A stretch of 64,000 nucleotides of DNA from contig OZ022239.1 of assembly GCA_963978895.1 (NCBI GenBank), forward strand, positions 12,057,274-12,121,273, written 5' to 3'. The DNA is from Erpobdella octoculata. Taxonomy: Eukaryota; Annelida; Clitellata; Hirudinida; Erpobdellidae. Shown in pieces: positions 1 through 12,055 of the stretch. The translations under genes were made by a program, and so were the position numbers. The notes beneath the pieces are model-generated. The model was not told the origin of the DNA and made no database searches. It saw nothing but the letters and a program-made list of their open reading frames with translations. Position 1 is the first letter of the stretch; each line of letters starts with the position of its first letter.

Positions 1-185
1 TGTTTTAAAACATAGATAATTAATTTTTTAATAAAAATTAAAAAAAAATTTTAAACTCAAATATAATTGGATGACGGGAAGTCATTTAATTTTCACTATC
101 AAGGCTTGCAAACATTCAAGCAAGCAAGCAAGTAAGCAAGACCGGCGGTGAAGTTAATATAAGAAATTTAAATATCCTTTGTTTG
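1..185 (+). repeat. 3' part of dispersed repeat family R2
   Basis: Shares the blocks GATGACGGGAAGT, AAACATTCAAGCAAG and GATGAAGTTAAT-like sequence with 22720-22845, in the same order. It is the 3' half of the repeat seen in full at 22452-22845 and is cut by the window edge. There is no coding capacity. Confidence 0.5.
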
Positions 186-1090
186 CTAATTGCCGGGAAA
201 ATATTTTTACGAATCCATTTATCTATTAATGTTTATAGACTGTCATAGATATACTAAAATACTAACTCGTTGTTTTCGTTCTACCTTAAACTTAAAAAAA
301 ATTACCTTAGTGACGGAAGACTGCTGTCGAACAAAGTTAGTTACTACTAATTAATTATTAGTAATTGTTATGGTTACTTAACATATTAACAATAACTAGA
401 CTCGATTCAATAATTTCAATACTAACAAAAGCTTCTGCATTGAAAAATATTTTAAACAATTGTCTAAACATAACACAAAACGACAGTAAAACTTGTAAAA
501 GCAAAAAAAGAACTTGAAGTTGGCAGTACAATGTAGTGAATCTATTTCTATTTTCAGAACCCTTTCGTTGTCTGTAAATAAAGAGAAGGCGTTTATTATG
601 GAGCTTATGCTGGCTTATAAGAACATTCATTATATTGACTAAATGCCCTAAATGGTAGTTAGTTATATAACTGAATAGTGTATATGTTGTACAGGAAGAA
701 AGATAAGCCAGCAGATAAGCTAATGCTTTTTTTTATAATAACTTTATAAAAACTAATAAAAATTATAAACAGCAGTTTAAAACAGAATAAATGTTCGATA
801 TTTCGTAAAAACAACAAATGCTGCACATTTGTTGTGTAAAAAAGTAAACAAATTTGAACCAATTTCACAGTAGAGCTACCAACCAGATCTTTTATCGTGA
901 CCACAATCATCATCGCCACCACAAAAAACCACAACATCAACCGTATCGCCATATCATAAACAACAAGAACCATAAAACATCAGTAAACAACACTACAGTA
1001 ACCATCGCAATTGTCAGCTGTTAAGCATTTTGTCGTATTCAACAAAAAAAGGTTCTGTCACCGGTGCAGTAGATTTCAGTTATTATTATC
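186..1090. other. Intergenic, nothing recognised
   Basis: AT-rich sequence downstream of the bZIP gene. Short open frames have biased, low-complexity composition and no recognisable domain. Confidence 0.5.
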
Positions 1091-1290
1091 GTCATCATCA
1101 TCATCATCACCATCACCATCATCATCACCATCACAGTCATCATCATCATTATCATCATCATCCTCATCGTCGTCGTCATCACCATCATCATCAACATAAT
1201 CGCCATCATCGTCATTGTCGTCTACGTCATCCTGATCATACTAATCTTAATTTATTTATCATCATCAGCATTATCATCATCATCACGTAA
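1091..1290. repeat. (CAT)n / (ATG)n imperfect trinucleotide tract
   Basis: About 200 bp of CAT units with CAC and CGT interruptions. The His-rich and Ser-rich reading frames across it are artefacts of the repeat. Its right edge overlaps the 3' UTR of the bZIP gene. Confidence 0.9.
1251..1256 (-). terminator. Poly(A) signal of the bZIP gene
   Basis: AATAAA on the minus strand, about 50 bases after the bZIP stop codon. The short 3' UTR runs through the edge of the neighbouring (ATG)n tract. Confidence 0.45.
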
Positions 1291-1306
1291 TTAGTTTCAG
1301 TTTTTG

Positions 1307-4300
1307 TCAGCATCGACGTGGGTCGTGGGAATACTTCCAGACATTGAGAGGACATGTTCGTTTAATGTGGCCCAGTTTTTCACGCAACCGATTCAATTCC
1401 TTTTTTGCTTGTGTTAATTGGTAATTCAGCTTCGTGTTCTCACAATTGGCTCGCTGGAATTCCTATCAATCAATAAAGATAGAATGTCTTAAAGATGGTG
1501 CTTTAAAAAAATTAATTTACCTTAAAGACTTTATCTTAAACTTATTATTATCAGTAATAATGAAAATAATAATTATGTTATTAGCATAGCATCAGAGGTA
1601 CAGATTTACCAGTCAACTGAACGTTCTATATTCGATTGAAATAAACCGCACATTACTCTGTGTGTACGGCCATCTATGCTTCCTGAAAATTTGATTGGCA
1701 AGCAAGCAACCCTCTCTTTAAAGACAACAATTTCCATCAAAGAGAAGCAGAAAGAGACTTAATAATAAAAAAACGTTTACTAAAAGATAAAAGATTCCGA
1801 TTACATTATAGTGATGTTATACCGGAATGAGTCGATTTCAAGACCACTACGGCGCAGGCAGCCTAAAAGAAGCTATTAAAAACTATAATGCATAATGAAA
1901 TGGCAGATCCCAATAACTCACAAACAGCGTATTTTGCTCAAAGTACAAGATGGTAGCAGAGCCCATCCGTCAATTATGTCACGTTATTTTTATAGTGAGT
2001 TTGCTCATTTTTATCCAACTTTTCCCCTTCCTGATATGTTAGTGGCTTATTGGAAACCCCACCTACAGTTTACAGTTTATATGCTCAAATCCTTCGATCT
2101 TTCGGCCAGCAGTTCAAGCAGATAATGCTGACAAAACCTAACACGTCGCAAAGCAAACAAACTAAATATTTTATAATTATAATATCAAATAGATTATGAT
2201 AATCTATACAACATTAATATAATTGCAATATAACAAAGCCATTCATTTGTTCAGTCGATAAGAATCAAGTGAGTTTCATTGCGTATCAGTCCAGCTAGCA
2301 CTTAGCATGCCCTCAATCTCGAGTGATACCGGTACTCAAATCAATCTAAACGTTGCCACTGCAGAAAGTAGAGGATAGAAATAACCAATGTTTTCTGCCA
2401 AACGTGGACAGGGGTTTCTGTAACTGAAGTTTTTTCATAGCTGGTATATCTGAGCTAATTAGATGTCAAGCAAAATTTCAGTATTAATGCAAATCAGTTA
2501 TATAAAGGGGGATAAGAATTGTTTTCAGATATATATAATTTAAGGTTTTCAGAAACTGATGCATTGGTTAAGAAAGTCAAATTCATCATTGTCCAGCATC
2601 TATTCGCTTGTCAGCTTTTATAAAACTTCCCATATACGAGGTCTCCGAAATAATTATGATCGAATTTAGTTATATTTAAAAAATGTTTTACATGAGTTTG
2701 TATACAGTATATACGAGTTATTTTTCCAAATAATCACCATTCACTTGGATGCATATTTCATAGCGCACTGAAAGCTTTTGTATGCCCACCTCATAGAAAC
2801 TCGCTGCCATATCTTAAACTTTTCATCTGTCTCCACTATTTTCCTGCCAAATGTTTCTTACAGTTCAAGAGCAGGTGGTAATCGGACGGGGCAAGGTCAG
2901 GACTAAGAGGGATGAGTAATCACGTCCCAACCAAATTGATCCAAGAGATCTTTTGTGTCGCGGGCAACAAGAGGCCGGGCGTTGTCATGCAGGAGACCAC
3001 CCCCTTTCGTCAGCATACCTCTTCTTTTGTTTTGTATGGTTCTACGAAGTTTTTTCAAAGTCTCACAATACGAAGCTGTATTTATGGTTGTTCCAGTTGG
3101 TATAAGCTCGATCAGAATAGCGCCTTTATTTTCCCCGAAACAGTCGTCATACATTTTCGGCCACATTGCGTCATTTTAAACTTTTTTTGGAGAGTATTAA
3201 TATCTCCATCTCAGTGATTGTGTTTCGGACTCGTGGTGTGAAATGATAAGCCCACGTCTCATCACCCGTTACTATAGAGTATAAAAAAGCCTCTCCTTCG
3301 TCACAATTTCGAGCCAAAAACTTTCGAGATGCTTCAATGCGTTGTCGCTTATGGTCCTCGGTCATCATTCTTGACACCCACCGAGGACAAAGTTTATGAT
3401 AGCCCGTTTCATTTAAAAACCGTTTAATCGAGCTTTTTGACAGCTCAAATCTTTGTTCAGGATCTCAAACCGTCACTCGTCGATTTTCCCGAATCTCAGC
3501 TTCAGATTTTTCCTTCTCCTCATCTCAAATCGAAAGTCTCCCACTTCTCGGTTCATCATGAATTTTTTGACTTTCCAAAAATTGTCTACACCATTTTCTC
3601 CCATTTTTTGCAGACATGCAATTCATACCATATGTCTCACAAAGTCTCCGATGTTTGAGTTTCACCCTTTGAATGCAAAAAACGAATAACGGCTCGGAGT
3701 TCGCATTGAGGATACACGAGAAGAAAGGTGGCGGTGGCCGACGTAGAAGCCTCCATCGTAAACGCGTGTCATACGCAAATTAAACATCTGGTTAAATTGA
3801 GCCAACTTTTGTTTAAAAGGGAAGGAGGAGTTTCACTATATGATGGTGTTACCAACCTTTAGAAAAATATTTATTTTCGGCGCTAGAAGCATGGAAACCT
3901 TATTTTTGGGATATGCCTCGTAGGTTGTCGTAGGCACTCGTAGGTTTGTAATGCTTCCCACCACATTGAGCTTTGAATTCCAGCATGTTGTAACATTTGT
4001 TACAACACAAAACGGTAGGTATATCGCAAAAGTGAATTGTGAAAGTACCAAATGAAACCAGAATCATTCTTAAAACTTCTGCCAAATGCCGAATAATAAA
4101 CTGATGTCATACGGCCGTTTAGACGATTCCAATGAGTTGGCACGTTGTTCGTTGTGAAGGCTGTTCGTAATTTTAATGGTTGTGAACGGCTATTCGACAG
4201 TATTGTACGGAGTTCAGCCGGAGCTACGGGGTCACGAGGACGCTGAAACGAACTTTATCAGCCTACCTTACAGTTGCTTTTACGTTGCTAAATGTTAATA

Positions 4301-6134
4301 ATCAAATTTAATATTGCAGAAAGCTTTTTGCAACAAATGGGGGATAAGGTCGGTAACCATATGTACACTCTCCCATACAGTGTTGATGTACAAAACTTCC
4401 AAGATCTTCTAAAGAAATAATAAAACAAGGTTGTACACTGTTACTCTGGCAGTTTGGAAAAAGTTATCAAAGCTATTTTGACCGGGCTTCAAACAAGGGT
4501 GGCAGAAGAATATCTCATATAGATGTTAGTTAAGATTATTAAACAATCAAGTATATCGAACTCCGGCTTGCTTTTGCAAGCTAGTACCAAGCCTGGAGAA
4601 AGGAAAAGTTAAAAGGATCAAATTATGATCCACGACAGGAAGTACTTAGGTGCTTCCTGCATACATTCATTTCAGTCTTAAAACACCTTGTGTAAAGGAC
4701 TATAAACTATTATAACAAACAAAATCAAGTACATCGACGATCAACAATTAATAGACCACGTATGTGAAAAAGGTTTGCAGAAATACCTGTAAACATTGGT
4801 CAGCCATTTTTCGCTTTTTTTCCCTACAATTCTTGGCGGCAATCCTGTTTTGTTCTCTTCTTTTTATTCTTGATGGATCCCGATCCGATCTGTCACCACT
4901 GAAATTTGATGCTGTTTCATCTAGGGCATTTGCATTAAGAGACTGGACGAAAGTAGGTGCAGTGTGAGATTCTTCTTTTTTAGGTAAGTGGTTATTCATC
5001 AAGACTTGAATATGCGGAAGGTATGCTAGCGGGTTGCTGTCAAAAATCTCAGTAGAATTAAATATATCACGGTCTTCAGTTGCCACTGGCAATACAGAAG
5101 ACAACTCAGTAAGCTCTTGGCCAAAGTTTGCGTCCACACCAGTGATACTCGTTTGGAGATCTAAGGCGATGCATGCGATGTTGACGTAGTCCACTGTTTC
5201 CAGTGTTTCCGGTTCTCGTTCACCGATTGCCATCGTGTCCAAATAATGGTGTTCCAAGTTGTTGCTGGGCTAAAGAATAAATAAAAAAATATTGGAAAAC
5301 TGCACCTTTTAATCAGATGAAAAACTTACTGCTAAATTAATGCAGTGCATGCAACTAAATTACTAAATACTAAATAGTTGCCGACTGGTCCGTGGAAAGC
5401 GAAGTAAAATCATTTTTAGAGATTAGCAAAGGGTTCGTTTTAGAGAGTTGAACTTACTAAATATTACAAAAAAAGATTATGCACGCAGTATACATCAATG
5501 GAACCTATATAAAAAGGTTTTTTTAAAATCTTACTTGGCTCCAGAAGAGAGGACAATCATCGCTGACACCAGCTGCCTGTTTCAATTGATCGGACGTGTC
5601 AAAACACTCTTGCGAAGGCACGGAATAAACTCTTTTTAACATTATGCAGATTCAGATGAAACTTTGGCCGGGTTTGCAGTGTTAAACCTGGGATGATACA
5701 GATGTTCTCTATATTAATCTCCACTCCAGTAACAAGCCCAAACGACTTAAAAATAGATTAAGATAAAAATCGTCTTATACTTCGGACAATCTGCTAAAGC
5801 AAAGAACAACTACAGGGCTTCCATTCAATCATTCACTGGCGGTAGTGCGAACAATTCACTGTAATAATAACACTAATAACAACAAATCAGCACCAATAAT
5901 AACAAAACCAGGCCTCGTAAATAGTTTCATTTTTATTTAGACGCGTCTCCTGCATGTACAAATACTTGCCCTTCCACGGGAAAATACAGAGAAGGCTGGT
6001 TTACAATATAGCTCTCGGAGGTTATATCTGTTCGTCTTCCTTTCTTAGAAAACATCGACAAATAGTGAATTTCTTAAAAAAATGTTCAGGAATTATAAAT
6101 TATAGGCACTTACCAGTTTTCTGACATAAGCCAT
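1307..6134 (-). CDS. bZIP transcription factor of the ATF3/JDP2/FOS family (3 coding exons)
   Basis: Coding exons are 6134-6114 (ATG, 7 codons, donor GTAAGT), 5269-4787 and 1462-1307 (stop TGA); all junctions are phase 0, giving about 219 aa. The basic region lies near residues 141-165 with the core NRIAAKNCREKKR, fitting the bZIP N-xx-AA-xx-C-R pattern. The exon 2/3 junction falls inside the bZIP, right after ADQCLQ; the last exon supplies the leucine zipper (KLNYQL, KKELNRL, REKLGHI) followed by HIKRTC, the counterpart of HRPTC that ends the ATF3/JDP2/FOS zippers. The LQ before the zipper also matches ATF3. Family members bind AP-1/CRE sites in the nucleus as dimers. The N-terminal half is acidic and Ser/Thr rich with no recognised domain. 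Intron 2 (3.3 kb) holds a mariner and a dispersed repeat. Which subfamily member it is cannot be settled; unseen upstream non-coding exons are possible. Confidence 0.82.
2637..3920 (-). mobile_element. Decayed mariner (Tc1/mariner, DD34D type)
   Basis: The ends CGAGG...CCTCG are flanked on both sides by TA, the mariner target duplication, and the length of 1,284 bp is typical of mariner. On the minus strand the transposase is broken into pieces: one at 3377-3171 with VTGDETWAYHF (first catalytic Asp region), and one at 3166-2903 with LLHDNARPL (second Asp region), then the remains of the terminal Asp motif. Frameshifts and stops separate them, so the copy is dead. It lies in the last intron of the bZIP gene. 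The terminal repeats agree only partly beyond the first five bases, consistent with an old copy. Confidence 0.85.
4555..4714 (-). repeat. Inverted single copy of dispersed repeat R1
   Basis: Reverse complement of the ~180-bp unit tandemly arrayed at 10628-11416. It shares the segments TTTATAGTCCTTTACAC, AAGCACCTAAGTACTTCC, GGATCATAATTTGATCC and CCAGGCTTGG. It sits in bZIP intron 2, just 70 bp from exon 2. Confidence 0.8.
5270..6113. other. Intron 1 of the bZIP gene
   Basis: No recognisable element or coding segment. The donor GTAAGT is at its 6113 side, and the acceptor TTCTTTAG is next to 5269. Confidence 0.5.
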
Positions 6135-6276
6135 CTTTGTTGTTCCTAATATTACTATTAATATTTACAAATAAACTCTGTCACAAAGGTTAATATTTGT
6201 CATGAACTACCACCGAATTACGAAGCATCTACAATCTACATCTACACTATTGCGTTATGTAATATGTTTATCTCTA

Positions 6277-6284
6277 CGACGTCA
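6277..6284 (-). promoter_or_regulatory. CRE/ATF-like site upstream of the bZIP gene
   Basis: Minus-strand TGACGTCG, 7 of 8 bases of the CRE palindrome TGACGTCA, about 145 bp upstream of the proposed bZIP start codon. ATF/AP-1 factors bind such sites, and vertebrate ATF3 is known to act on its own promoter; regulation here is inference. Confidence 0.35.
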
Positions 6285-6949
6285 GTTGATGTACGCCCGT
6301 GTACACCACGAGCTGTATTTTGCTGTAATTGCGCACATAACACGCATTCAAATAGCTAGCTTTATGTACAGATTTGTTGATACGTTTTTGCTTGTTTACC
6401 TCAAGCACCACTCTAGATAGTTCTATTTAAATACAGCTTTTAATAACATGTGAACTAATAAAGTATTGGTCTGGATAGAATGCTATTGAGGTTACCATCA
6501 AAAATGAATTTTTTCATCTTAATCTTTTTAAGTAAATTTCAGAGTAACAAACGTTGTAAGAAAACCTGGATTTCAGTTATACCATTAAAACCAATTAAAT
6601 TATTATTCTCAAAAACTGGGAAAGTCACTCAAAATATTTAACTAGGGCTCGTAAAAGCTTTCTGAATGCCTACAGCAGAAGTTCTGCGAAGAGCCGAGCC
6701 AGTCCCCAAAAAATTTATGTTAAATGTAGTTAGACGAGTAGTTAGAGCCACGGAAGCACAAAACCGGTGTCTGGAAACTCATTGTTAGTTATTCATTAAG
6801 AACTTGATCGGGAAAAAAATTATCATAAAAAATTCTTGTTAAAGAAAATTCATTGGACGATTAAATCTGGAATTACAGCTTTTTGAAGAAACTTCCTTAT
6901 ATTAGCTTGCTTCCGTCTATATGTCAAAAAATCTGCTATCGTTAATTTC

Positions 6950-7112
6950 ACTAACTTTCTGATATCGTAGCGAGCTGAAATTTTGCACACAGTCCTAAGT
7001 CGGAATACAACAGCTTTTATTAAAATTTGAGCTCGATCCCAAATTGCCGATCCCAGGAATCGAACCCACGACTTTCACTTTCTCGGTTTCTGGACCGATG
7101 CGTTCGCCTTGC
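6950..7112 (-). repeat. tRNA-derived SINE
   Basis: On the minus strand, a tRNA-like head has a B box GTTCGATTCC preceded by AAGGCGAACGCATCGGTCC. It is followed by an unrelated body containing CAGCTCGCTACGATAT. The arrangement (tRNA-like pol III promoter plus tail) is that of a SINE, not of a tRNA gene, since no cloverleaf can be folded through it. Confidence 0.55.
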
Positions 7113-7890
7113 CGATGTATAACAAAACTCAATTTTGGTTTGTGCTAGCGAGCTGAAATAAGGTATCTATCTACTTTTAGCTTTGGATAGTGATTTGAAC
7201 AGGATTGGTCTGTCACAACAGTCTGAACTGATGTAGTTAGTTTATTCAGGTCGCAGCGACTTAAAATTTCTTACGTTCCGATCACTAATCTCTATAATAT
7301 AGCTGAATCGCTTTTAGCATACAATGTGGGAGGAAGAGGGTGGATAACAAAAATAAATACTTAAAAGCAGCGAAATGGGAGAAGGTGGGTGGGCTGCAAA
7401 AAATTGCAATCTAAATCCCAGTCGCCTAATCTAACATTCTGTTTTTGACATAACTTCTTTGAAGCGAGTGCCAAAAAGTTGAAAATAAAGAAATAAAAAA
7501 ATTTCTAGAAAAAAAAGAAGCAACTTCTTGAAAGAGTTTTGTATTGTCAAAAACCTGCCAAAAAGTAGAAAATAACTTCTGACCACACCCTTTATATTTA
7601 CAGAAAAGTTGCTTCAAGATTGTTTTTAAAAATGATCAATTATGAGAGAAAGAATAAATTTCCTCCATCATATATTACACATGTACACAAAACAATCCTG
7701 AAGCAACTTTCCTGTCAATATAAAGGGTGTGATCAGAAGTTATTTTCTAATTTTTGGCAGGTTTTTGACAATACAAAAACTCTTTCAAGAAGATGCTTCT
7801 TTTCTAGAAATTTTTTCTATTACTTTATTTTAGGTTTACATTCAATGTTTTAAGAATAAGTGAATTATTTTGTAAAATATCAACAGATGT
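7113..7890. other. Intergenic repeat debris
   Basis: Contains two copies of one segment in opposite orientations (near 7480-7620 and 7690-7815: AAGCAACTTTCCTGTC and a run of CAAAAACTCTTTCAAGAAG), an imperfect inverted repeat. No coding capacity. Confidence 0.4.
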
Positions 7891-9175
7891 CACTCACAAA
7901 GCGGAAGCGTCATTTGCGGGAGGGCAGAGGGCAATTGCCCCCCCAAAGGATTTTTCGAAAAAGTATTATTTTTAGAAAAATAATAGTTTCAAGGTTTTGG
8001 GAAAAGTTTTTGGAAAAGTAACTGCGACTATCCCCTCCCGGTCATCAGTTTATGTAAGGAAAAAGTGTATAAAGTTCTGGAATTGTTTTTTTTTAGTAGT
8101 TATCAAAGCTGGAGACAGGATTTTTGGAGCCGGGGAGAACGCCATAGGTAGTAATTTCCGTTTATTGATTTTTATTTAAACACAATAAATATTTGCAATG
8201 ACAATTACTTTTGCGCAACGTATTTTTTTAATTTTTTCCGTTTCATCGGTGCAACCTAAAAAAGGTTTTACCCACAAAGCAATGATCAGACTCAGAGTTG
8301 GTACCAGACTAGAGCTCTGCACGGGCTGTGTTCGAGACGGGACTTTGTATAAGGGTTTCTTAAACGGGCTGGTGCTGCCTTGTAACTGTATACAAAGCCA
8401 TTTTTCTTAGAAAAATATTGCAAATATCTATCTGAAAGTTTGAAAGCAATGATAAATGAATACAACAAATATTTCGTGAGGGAACGGGACGGGGCGCACA
8501 ACATGGGCCACATGGGCCCTCCAATAAATCCGCCACTAGTTACAACTTACCCATTTCTTCGGTCCTCAGTTTTTTTGGAGGAAAAGTGTAGGGTATGAGG
8601 TTTTGAATTTTTTTGGAAAAATGAAAAGTATCTACGACTACCCCCTCTACTCCCGGAATCTGTGAATTTTATAAACATTTTGCCTCCCTGAGGACTTGCT
8701 GAAATGAAGCCCTTGTCACCCAGCTAATCAAGATTTTCTTTACATTGAATCCGAGGATATTAACCAATAGGGTCAAACTATTAGAAAACTGTTTACTTTT
8801 ATTGTGTAGTCTCTATTGGTGTGGCCGGACAAAATTTCGTAGACAAAATGTAGCGACAAAATGTCACGAGGACAAGATGTTATGGAAAAAATGTCTTGAG
8901 CACAAGGTCGTGGACAAAATTTCCCGAACAAAATGATGTGATACGAGTCTCAGGTACGAGTCAGTGGCGTAGCAAGTGAGCAGCCGCCTCTGGCAAAGGG
9001 CGCAATACCAGTGGAGGCAAAAAGGTATAAGATTTTGGAAAATGTTTGAAAAACGTACCTACAACTATATCCTCCCCTTTGGTCATCAGCTATTTTTGGA
9101 AGAAAAGTCGACAAATGGGATCTTCTAGAGGCGCATTCTTTAGACTTTGTCCCGGGCGCCAAAAACTGGTACGAG
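7891..9175. repeat. Cluster of dispersed repeat R3 fragments
   Basis: At least three partial copies of a family marked by GACCGGGAGGGGATAGTCG-type and ATTTTATAAACATTTTGCC-type segments (near 7900-8130, 8550-8720 and 9000-9130). The same family recurs at 10320-10510, 48890-49030 and, more completely, 59195-59475. Between them, 8820-8940 holds short degenerate repeats of ACAAAATGT. Non-coding; probably non-autonomous DNA transposon remains. Confidence 0.5.
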
Positions 9176-9330
9176 TGAGTAAAAAGGTTGCATGAAATGT
9201 ATCGAAGTTTCGTTACTTAAAAATCTAACGATTAACGTCACGTTAAACGTTTTAAAACTTTAAGAGACGTTGCAGGAGGAGCATGTTGTCAATGCAACTT
9301 GTAATAGAAAAGTTGAAAATTGATATGTTG

Positions 9331-9920
9331 CAGGGGCAGATACAAGGGGTCCTGGAGATCCAGACCCCCTTTTTTGTAAAAAAAAACTCAAAGTTTTTAG
9401 CACCAAAAGCATAGGCGTTTTGCTCTAGGCGTCATACCGTCCGTTTATTTTGTATTGTTAGTCTGTTTTATCACCCCACTTAGAGTAAATTTGTTTATGA
9501 CACTGTTATTTAAATTGTACAAAAGGAACAAACGCAGATCTTAAGTTTACTAATATTTTGCTGTAAAATTTGCTGATTTAATCAGTAGTATCATATTAGA
9601 TATGATATAACTATGTTTGAAAATATTATTCATCTGATGTAGTTTGTACGTTTACACAGATACGTTTTTTGCAGTAAATCTGATTATGCTTCTATGTTAT
9701 ACCATGCGTTGTAAAAAAAAAACTTGACTCCCAAGAAGGTCAATAAACTTAACTATCTATCTTATTCTGCTAAAAACTGTCACAGAAATTCAGTTTTTGA
9801 ATAATTAAATAATGAGCAAACGTTTATGTCAAAACCTATAAATTCAACACAATAATAAAAGAAAATTTCTTACCCACCCCTTTGTTGACCCCTCCTTTTG
9901 CCAATCCTGTATCCGCCCCG
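9331..9920. mobile_element. Probable non-autonomous hAT-like element
   Basis: The left end CAGGGGCAGATACA matches the reverse complement of the right end (CGGGGCGGATACA) at 12 positions. The interior is AT-rich with no coding capacity. The flanks do not show a clean 8-bp duplication, so the family assignment rests on the terminal repeats only. Confidence 0.45.
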
Positions 9921-10627
9921 TTTGTTGGTTAATTAAAAAACAGTCAATAACAGACTGTGTTCCCTGAAAGAACCGTTTACTAACTCTTCACATAGTCTGT
10001 CAAAATCAATCGGCGAGCCGTAAGTTGGACATGCCTACTTTGAACAGGTGTTATACTTCGAGCACTTTTCAAGTTTTAAAACAGTTACCGTAGCTAGCCG
10101 TCAGCAAATAACTCCATCCCTGAAACGCATTGAAATTAGCAAATTGTAAAACCAAAGGAAGGAAAATGTACCCATTTACCCCTCCCCCTTCCCCTTCCCA
10201 AAAATATGACGTGCCTGTTAGCTAAGTATAATTTCAACTCAAGTTATTACATTCTCTTTAAAAAAAATTGAGAATTAGTTCTGTTATATCCTTGTATTTT
10301 TACATATCATCAGTGGCGTAACAACCTAGACTGGGCCTGAGGACAAAACAAGACTGGGATCCTTGGTCAGGAGCCTCATTTTAGCAAAACCATGAGAGTT
10401 TTGTAATGTTTAAAAACCTATACATTTCAAAGTTTTGTTTTCCTAAAGCTAAACTTTTCCTTCTCAAAATAGCTAATGACCGAGAGGGATAGTCGTTGCT
10501 ACTTTTTCAAAGATTACATTATTTTATTACAACGTTTATATTAAGGACTTTCTTGTCTGATCGTTTGTCTGTCTGCGAATATAGAATCAAAATGTTGCCT
10601 GCATACTGAACATAGATATCTATTTTT

Positions 10628-11416
10628 TTTTAATAATAGTTTATAGTCCTTTACACCAAGTGTTTTTTAGACTGAAATAGCTGTTTATAGGAAACACCTA
10701 AGTGCTTCCTGTCATGGATCATAAATTGATCCTTTTAGTTGTCCCTCCTCCTTTATCCAGGCTTGGGACTGGCTCGCAATTAGCGAGGCTGAGTTAGTTA
10801 GGTGTCTTTTTTTATAATAGTTTATTGTATTTTACACCAAGTGTTTAAAGACTGAAACGGCTGTGTCAGAAGCACCTAAGTACTTCCAGTCGTGGATCAT
10901 AATTTGATCCTTTTAACTTTTCCCTCCTCTTTTCTCCAGGCTTGGGACTGGCTTGCAAAAGCAAGGCGGAGCTAGTTAGATGTCTTTTTTTTATAATAGT
11001 TTATATTATAGTCCTTTACACCAGGTGTTTTAAGACTCTAATGGCTGTATGTATGAAGCACTTAAGTACATCCTGTCGTGGATCAGAATTTGATCCTTTT
11101 TACTTTTCCCTCCTCCTTTCTCCAGGCTTGGGACTGGCTCGCAATTAGCGAGGCGGAGTTAGTTAGATGTCTTTTTTTTTATTATAGTTTATAGTCTTTT
11201 ACACAGTTAGATGTCTTTTTTATTTTATTTTTTATTTTTTTTTATGATAGTTTATAGTCCTTTACACCAAGTGTTTTAAGACTGAAACGGCTGTGTCAGA
11301 AGCACCTAAGTACTTCCAGTCGTGGATCATAATTTGATCCTTTTAACTTTTCCCTCCTCCTTTCTCCAGGCTTGGGACTGGCTTGCAAAAGCAAGGCGGA
11401 GTTGAGTTAGATGTCT
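10628..11416 (+). repeat. Tandem array of ~180-bp repeat R1
   Basis: Four nearly complete units begin near 10628, 10806, 10986 and 11219, with a short truncated unit at 11171-11218. Each runs from TTTATAGTCCTTTACACC through GGATCATAATTTGATCC and TCTCCAGGCTTGGGACTGG to GTTAGATGTCTTTTTT. Units join at T-rich tracts. There is an inverted single copy at 4555-4714 and a truncated one at 12497-12548. No conserved open frame, no pol III boxes seen. Confidence 0.8.
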
Positions 11417-11689
11417 ATTTCATACTAGCTTATATATGTAACTAGGTGTCGAATCCAATACGATGGCGTTTTTTAAACATTGTCCCCGATAGATCTTATA
11501 TTGACCCCCAGTGAAAAAAACTGAAAAGTTAAAAAATTATAATAAATTTAAATTCAACGGGCTAAGGTTTGCACCTAGCAAAAAAACTAAAAACTAAAAA
11601 ATACATTTAATCTAAAAATTCAAATGTTTACAAAATTTCACCCATCAGAAACAAAAAAGTAGAAAATAATTTTTACATCATAAAAAATA

Positions 11690-12055
11690 CATTTTAAAAA
11701 AACGTTTTTCCTGCGCCTTAACAAATATAAAATAATATTCCTATGAGCCTGACAGAATTTCTAAATAACTTGGTTTTATTATGATAACATACTTTATAGC
11801 AGTTTCTAATTCATATACAATGAAAAACGTTGGGCGCATATAGGCTACAACATCAAAACTTTAATAAAACAAATAGTTATAAAAAAATAATGCGCCCAAC
11901 GTTTTTTGTTGTTTATGAATTAGAAACTGTTATAAAGTATGTTACCATAATGTGACCAAGTTATTCAGAAATTCTGCCAGGCTCATAGGAATATTATTTT
12001 ATACTTTTTAGGGCGCAAGAAATACGTAGTTTTTTAAAAAATGTATTTTTTATTT
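11690..12055. mobile_element. Foldback element / long-stem MITE
   Basis: Two arms of about 165 bp, 11690-11855 and 11891-12055, are imperfect reverse complements around a ~40-50 bp loop. For example, AAACGTTGGGCGCA at 11825 pairs with TGCGCCCAACGTTT at 11891, and AATATTCCTATGAGCCTG pairs with CAGGCTCATAGGAATATT. Non-coding. Confidence 0.75.

Noticed and set aside
5448..6420. Additional bZIP coding exons in the 5448-5639 and 6202-6420 frames
   Set aside because: No suitable splice sites or family similarity; the short ATG exon at 6134-6114 joins exon 2 in phase without them.
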